This document shows positions 60,468 through 64,000 of a stretch of 64,000 bases of DNA, piece by piece. Position 1 is the stretch's first letter; each line of letters opens with the position of its first letter. The DNA lies in assembly GCF_000961885.1 (NCBI RefSeq), contig NZ_JZKH01000002.1, forward strand, positions 124,001-188,000. The letters run 5' to 3'. A model generated the notes under the pieces. It did no database searches, was not told the DNA's origin, and saw nothing but the letters and a program-made list of their open reading frames with translations. A program made the position numbers and the translations under genes. The stretch is from Streptomyces rubellomurinus (GTDB lineage: Bacteria; Actinomycetota; Actinomycetes; Streptomycetales; Streptomycetaceae).

Positions 60468-62636
60468 TCAGAACAGAAATCTGACATATCTCCAGAATGA
60501 CAATGCGCGTCGTTGCTCCTCCAGGATGCTCGATTCTCGCATGAGGGATTGAAGTTCAATCCCTCGAGATCGAAGCTGAGCTGCACGGCGGTCGAACTCC
60601 TTGCCCATCGCGTAGGCAGCTTCAGCAGCGGGCTTGTTGAGTTCCACCAATTTCTCCCGCTCGTTACCAATTTGCACCGTAATGCGATCCTTTGCTGCGC
60701 GCGCCGAATCCTCCACATCACGCCGCCGATCGCTCACCGCCCGGAACTGTGAAGCAAACCGGCCCTCCACTTCTCGGACGCTTTGCTCTGGAAGACCGAT
60801 GGGACACTGCCGGCTCAGCTCAGCCACACGTCGATCCCGCCACTTCTGCAACACCGCCGCACGATAAGATCCCACTCCAAGGACCCTGACCGCTTCACCA
60901 TCGCGGCGAATCAGCAGAGCCCCTGAACCTCCTATACGAAATCCAGTATAGTCTGCCGCCGTTCGAATCCCTGCTCCGGTAAGCGCCTGAAGGACCTTTT
61001 CGCCGCCTATAGCCAGGTAGGCGCGACCGATTTCGAAATTTTCAAGTTGGCTTTCTATCCAGTTACGCTGGAACGGTTCGGCAGCCTTATCAACGGCCGC
61101 CTGACGCGCGGCGGAAAGCTTAGTTTGTTCCGCCTCTAACAGTATCAAGGCCGCACGCATCTCACCCTCGACCTGGGCATGCTCTCTCTGGAGACGTTGC
61201 GTCAGCTCCCTTTGCCTTTCCGTGAAGAGCAAAATGCGCTTCGACTCCTCATCTTCGAGTCGCTCGCGCTCCGCCGCGAGTTGGGAGTAGTCAGCTGCTG
61301 GATCCCCTATATGGGAAAGGAGCTGGCTAACAGCCTGCGAGTCACTCATCATCTCACCTAGTTCAGCCCTTGAACGCCACCCCAGTACCGCTGCGACAAC
61401 GAGAAGCCCGACAACCCCAAGTGCAGCAGTGCAGGCAAGGTCGACGCCCAATACACCCACCATTCCAAGGATCGGAGCCAACAGCGATAGGGGAACCGCA
61501 CATGCGGCCAACGTGGTGTCTCTGAACCGCCGCCCCTGAAACGTTCGACCACCACGTGCGGGAGGTCGGGGGTTTCCATTTATCGTGGAAAGGTGATTCT
61601 GCAACCAGGCTGGGCGGCCACTCCGCGACGAATCGACATCTTCCTTATTTTCCTTCGCGACTCTCTCGCCATCGTCCTCCATTCCGGCTGACTCTGAACC
61701 TTGGCCCAGACCAGGCAGTTCGGCCAATGGTCTGTCAATCATGGCAACGACGGCCTGCGCCAACTCCCGCACCCGTGAATCTGGGTGTTGAAGGAGAGTC
61801 AAGAACCTGACTGAGCTTCCAGGGGCATCGAAGTCCGCCCGTTCCAGCAACAGGTGTTCCGCATCAGGCTCGTGGAGTTGTCCCCACAATGATGGGTCAA
61901 TGGCCACCGCCGATAGTGAAAGATAGATCACCCAGGCTGAGAAATTGTCAACACCAGGGCCGAAGTCCTCTACCCTCCTCTCTGGGGACTGGTAGTTCCG
62001 ATGACCCAACTCCGTGCCCATCAAGCCTGAGAGCGCTGGAACGTAAAATCCATCGTAGTCAACTAGCCGCAAGGTGCCGTCCGGTGCGACCAGGATGTTG
62101 CCATGCTGCAGATCGCCATGTTCAATTCCGGCCGCAGACAGGCTCTCCATCAAGTCCTTGAATCGTCCGGCCACAGCCTGAACTGACTTCCTCTCCTGAC
62201 AATGGGAATCAAGCCATTGAAGAAGAGTGTCTCCTTCTACCCACTCCATTTTCAGTGCGGGAAACCAGCAATTGTCGACCTGGACTCCCATTGGGAGGTA
62301 CTCAAATTCCACATTCCAGTGCGACGAAAGCCCACGCGGCGCGATAGAGGAAAGATGATTGCTGATCTCCTGGTAGCGCTTCTCCTGGTCCAGGACATGC
62401 CGCGTGAAACACTTGACGGCAAATCGCCGACCATCAGCGCACGTCATCGAGAAGACGACCGACGAGCCACCAGACCTTGATCTAGGCTGCCCCCAGCGGC
62501 CGGCCTCCACAGTGGATTCCTTCAGATCCGGATGCGCAAAACAGAGCCTCGGATTTTGGACAGCCAGTACATAATCGGCACCACTTGGGTACTTCTGCTG
62601 GGAAGGAGATGCCTGAACCGGGACGGACGGTGACAC
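60468..62636 (-). CDS. Membrane-anchored kinase-like protein with helix-hairpin-helix region (YegI/TerY-P kinase)
   Basis: 722 residues. An N-terminal protein-kinase fold (~30-300) has the beta3 lysine in RRFAVKCF (Lys75), a catalytic loop HGDLQHGNIL (Asp175, Asn180; His-Gly-Asp instead of His-Arg-Asp) and a DFG variant VDYDG. After a charged linker come two membrane helices (~375-425), a coiled coil (~450-560) and a helix-hairpin-helix-like domain (~565-630: ALTGAGIRTAADYTGFRIGG, GVGSYRAAVLQKWRDRRV), then another coiled coil. This order matches E. coli YegI and kinases of the TerY-phosphorylation triad. I chose GTG 62636, 8 bases after the PP2C stop with GGGG upstream; TTG 62669 would overlap the PP2C gene but has no ribosome binding site. 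Confidence 0.82.
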   Translation of the reverse strand: MSPSVPVQASPSQQKYPSGADYVLAVQNPRLCFAHPDLKESTVEAGRWGQPRSRSGGSSVVFSMTCADGRRFAVKCFTRHVLDQEKRYQEISNHLSSIAPRGLSSHWNVEFEYLPMGVQVDNCWFPALKMEWVEGDTLLQWLDSHCQERKSVQAVAGRFKDLMESLSAAGIEHGDLQHGNILVAPDGTLRLVDYDGFYVPALSGLMGTELGHRNYQSPERRVEDFGPGVDNFSAWVIYLSLSAVAIDPSLWGQLHEPDAEHLLLERADFDAPGSSVRFLTLLQHPDSRVRELAQAVVAMIDRPLAELPGLGQGSESAGMEDDGERVAKENKEDVDSSRSGRPAWLQNHLSTINGNPRPPARGGRTFQGRRFRDTTLAACAVPLSLLAPILGMVGVLGVDLACTAALGVVGLLVVAAVLGWRSRAELGEMMSDSQAVSQLLSHIGDPAADYSQLAAERERLEDEESKRILLFTERQRELTQRLQREHAQVEGEMRAALILLEAEQTKLSAARQAAVDKAAEPFQRNWIESQLENFEIGRAYLAIGGEKVLQALTGAGIRTAADYTGFRIGGSGALLIRRDGEAVRVLGVGSYRAAVLQKWRDRRVAELSRQCPIGLPEQSVREVEGRFASQFRAVSDRRRDVEDSARAAKDRITVQIGNEREKLVELNKPAAEAAYAMGKEFDRRAAQLRSRGIELQSLMRESSILEEQRRALSFWRYVRFLF

Positions 62637-62643
62637 CAGCTGA

Positions 62644-63510
62644 TCACCCCGCAAAATAAATGTAGACAAATGTCACATCGTCATTGCGAAGTCGCCCAGA
62701 GGCCCGCTGTTGGTTCACCCATTCCTCGAACCCCGATTCATCATCGGTTCGGCCGAATTCTCGGAGGCTGTACATTATGCTGTCAAAGCTGTGCCCTGGC
62801 GCCTCATCGGCACAATCAATTAGGTAAGCCGCCAGTGCGTCCGTCATCAACAGGAGCTCGTCGCCGTCCTCCGCATACCCACGGGTGAACCGAGTCCGTT
62901 CCCCGGTCTGCACCCAGTCGCGATCTCGACTGCCTAGAAGGCTTGGAGAGTTCCCGAACGCGGCCGGCGTCTTCATCGGAAACCGTCTTATCAAGCGGCC
63001 ATCGCGCACCTGGAAGAGACATGAGTCCCCCAACGCCGCAGCTAGCCAACGTCGTCTATGACGAGCCACCACAGCGGCCCCGTGCTTACTGCCGGGAGCG
63101 TTCACGTGCACAGCCAAAGTCGTGGCAAACGCGCCAGCAGAGAGCTTCGGATATTCGAACCATCGCGGTGGACGTCCTACTGCCGTCCGCTGTTTGAGAT
63201 AGCCCGCATGCCACAGCTCCCACTCATCACAGACATGTGTCAACACTTTGCCGTGCGAAAGCCCAGCCCCCTCGAGAGCTGCCGGGTCCTCGGCAATCCC
63301 GACCGCCATCGTCCGCACTAAGCACTGGGCCCACTCTCGCGCAAGGGTGCTCTCTGATGCTCCGTCGGACACCACCACCGTGAACGGCTCGCTCCGCAGG
63401 TCCGATGCAGCTCCCTCAGGAAGAACGCAGCATGCGTCCTCGCACTCCACCCAACTGTTGCCCCGCTTCGGGATGATCAGCTTGGTCACAGCCACTCCGG
63501 ACTCTGTCAC
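62644..63510 (-). CDS. PP2C-family protein phosphatase of the TerY-P triad
   Basis: 288 residues. PP2C metal-binding motifs: VECEDACCV (early acidic pair), VVVSDGASES, AAALGDSCLFQV, LLMTDALAAYLID and the C-terminal RNDDVTFVYI. It would reverse phosphorylation by the adjacent kinase (E. coli YegK equivalent). GTG 63510 overlaps the VWA stop (GTGA), a coupled arrangement; GTG 63489 with a better GGAG is an alternative. Base composition is lower in G+C than the core genes. Confidence 0.87.
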   Translation of the reverse strand: MTESGVAVTKLIIPKRGNSWVECEDACCVLPEGAASDLRSEPFTVVVSDGASESTLAREWAQCLVRTMAVGIAEDPAALEGAGLSHGKVLTHVCDEWELWHAGYLKQRTAVGRPPRWFEYPKLSAGAFATTLAVHVNAPGSKHGAAVVARHRRRWLAAALGDSCLFQVRDGRLIRRFPMKTPAAFGNSPSLLGSRDRDWVQTGERTRFTRGYAEDGDELLLMTDALAAYLIDCADEAPGHSFDSIMYSLREFGRTDDESGFEEWVNQQRASGRLRNDDVTFVYIYFAG

Positions 63511-64000
63511 CGGATGCTAGTCACACGAGTGCCGATGTCCAGAAATTGGACCACAGAGCTGATGTCACCGTTGTAGACGAATCCTCGGGTCGCGTTGCTG
63601 ACGGTGTAACCCAACAACTTCGCATATCCCTGCATATGGTCAGGTAGAACGCTAGACATGGAGAAGAGCACTCGCGAGAGGTCGTTCGGCAACTCTTCTT
63701 CGGAATCAGGGTATGCCACCGCCTCGTGCTGCCCCGGAGAAACATGAAGATTGAAAAGCAGTGCAGGGCCGTCCGCAGTCACATGCTTGCCGATGGCACG
63801 TCCGGACTCTGACGGGTCGCCATCAGTTGATGCTCCATCGGTCAGATTGAGAACAATCGGCGGAAACCCGCCCGGATGTGCCGATACCCACCCCGCCACG
63901 AGGTCCTCGGCATGCCTCAGCGCCTGGTTCATCGGCGTTCCACCCAATGCCACCGGTTCAACCCAGACCGGCTTTCCTTGAGCCGCCTCTACGAACCCGT
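63507..64000 (-). CDS. VWA-domain protein (TerY/YegL-like), C-terminal part
   Basis: The frame is open to the window edge, so the N-terminus with the first metal-ion site motif lies outside; about 163 codons are visible. The rest of the MIDAS site is seen: the threonine in LGGTPMNQAL and the aspartate in LNLTDGASTDGDP. The C-terminal part (VSNATRGFVYNGDISSVVQF) matches the end of a VWA fold. In TerY-P operons this protein is the likely substrate or scaffold for the kinase/phosphatase pair. First visible gene of the operon; upstream genes cannot be seen. Confidence 0.85.
   Translation of the reverse strand, partial: GFVEAAQGKPVWVEPVALGGTPMNQALRHAEDLVAGWVSAHPGGFPPIVLNLTDGASTDGDPSESGRAIGKHVTADGPALLFNLHVSPGQHEAVAYPDSEEELPNDLSRVLFSMSSVLPDHMQGYAKLLGYTVSNATRGFVYNGDISSVVQFLDIGTRVTSIR

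Noticed and set aside
62637..62669. TTG start for the kinase-like gene overlapping the PP2C gene
   Set aside because: No Shine-Dalgarno sequence precedes the TTG; GTG 62636 is better placed just after the PP2C stop.

Overview
This window is very GC-rich DNA, rich in GTG starts and with dense operons, from the chromosome of a Streptomyces- or Kitasatospora-like actinomycete. The gene order ctaE-qcrCAB ... ctaFDC ... erpA ... nadA ... pspA ... cobT/cobS ... pepA-lpdA-sucB ... lipB-lipA ... DUF4191-RDD-glnA is the conserved actinobacterial core arrangement; a related order occurs around the same genes in Mycobacterium tuberculosis.

Layout. (a) 1-6.9 kb: the start of a secreted cell-wall hydrolase, an NYN-domain protein, a rhomboid protease with an overlapping Lrp/AsnC ligand-domain protein, a class V aminotransferase preceded by a SAM-IV riboswitch, trpD, and an atypical receiver protein. 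(b) 7.3-16.7 kb: the respiratory chain, ctaE-qcrCAB on the plus strand and ctaCDF on the minus strand, with a GntR regulator and an L,D-transpeptidase lipoprotein between them. (c) 17-29 kb: a cysteine desulfurase-TusA fusion, an adenosine-kinase-like PfkB protein, erpA, a PLP decarboxylase with an Lrp regulator, nadA, pspA/pspAA and a methyltransferase. (d) 29-38 kb: cobU, cobT, cobS, pepA, lpdA, sucB. (e) 38-51 kb: a more variable stretch with a DUF2510 protein, GNAT and SDR proteins, a FAD oxidoreductase, a cation/proton antiporter with a tiny leader ORF, an HTH regulator, and a 3-hydroxybutyrate dehydrogenase / MHS transporter / PucR regulator group. (f) 51-56.4 kb: lipB-lipA, DUF4191, RDD and glnA, with an exact GlnR box.

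From 56.4 kb the character changes. Right after glnA there are three copies of a 16-bp word (two inverted, one direct), other short repeats, a decayed membrane-protein fragment and an island that becomes visibly richer in A+T toward the right end. The island carries a small CxxC protein, a KTSC protein followed by an OLD-type ATPase-TOPRIM nuclease gene broken by one in-frame TAA, and at the right edge a minus-strand operon of VWA protein, PP2C phosphatase and membrane-anchored kinase-like protein. That last set matches the TerY-phosphorylation triad (E. coli yegL/yegK/yegI), which has been linked to stress and phage defence. The VWA gene runs off the window.

How the parts connect: electron transport, Fe-S assembly (cysteine desulfurase, erpA), lipoate synthesis and attachment (lipB, lipA), the 2-oxoacid dehydrogenase E2/E3 components, NAD synthesis and glutamine synthesis form a central-metabolism core. 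Visible control elements are the SAM-IV riboswitch with a Shine-Dalgarno-sequestering hairpin, an inverted repeat across the nadA promoter, the GlnR box, a shared promoter element ahead of the hydroxybutyrate genes, and many strong intrinsic hairpins between transcription units. Functional calls come from reading motifs by eye; no database search was run.
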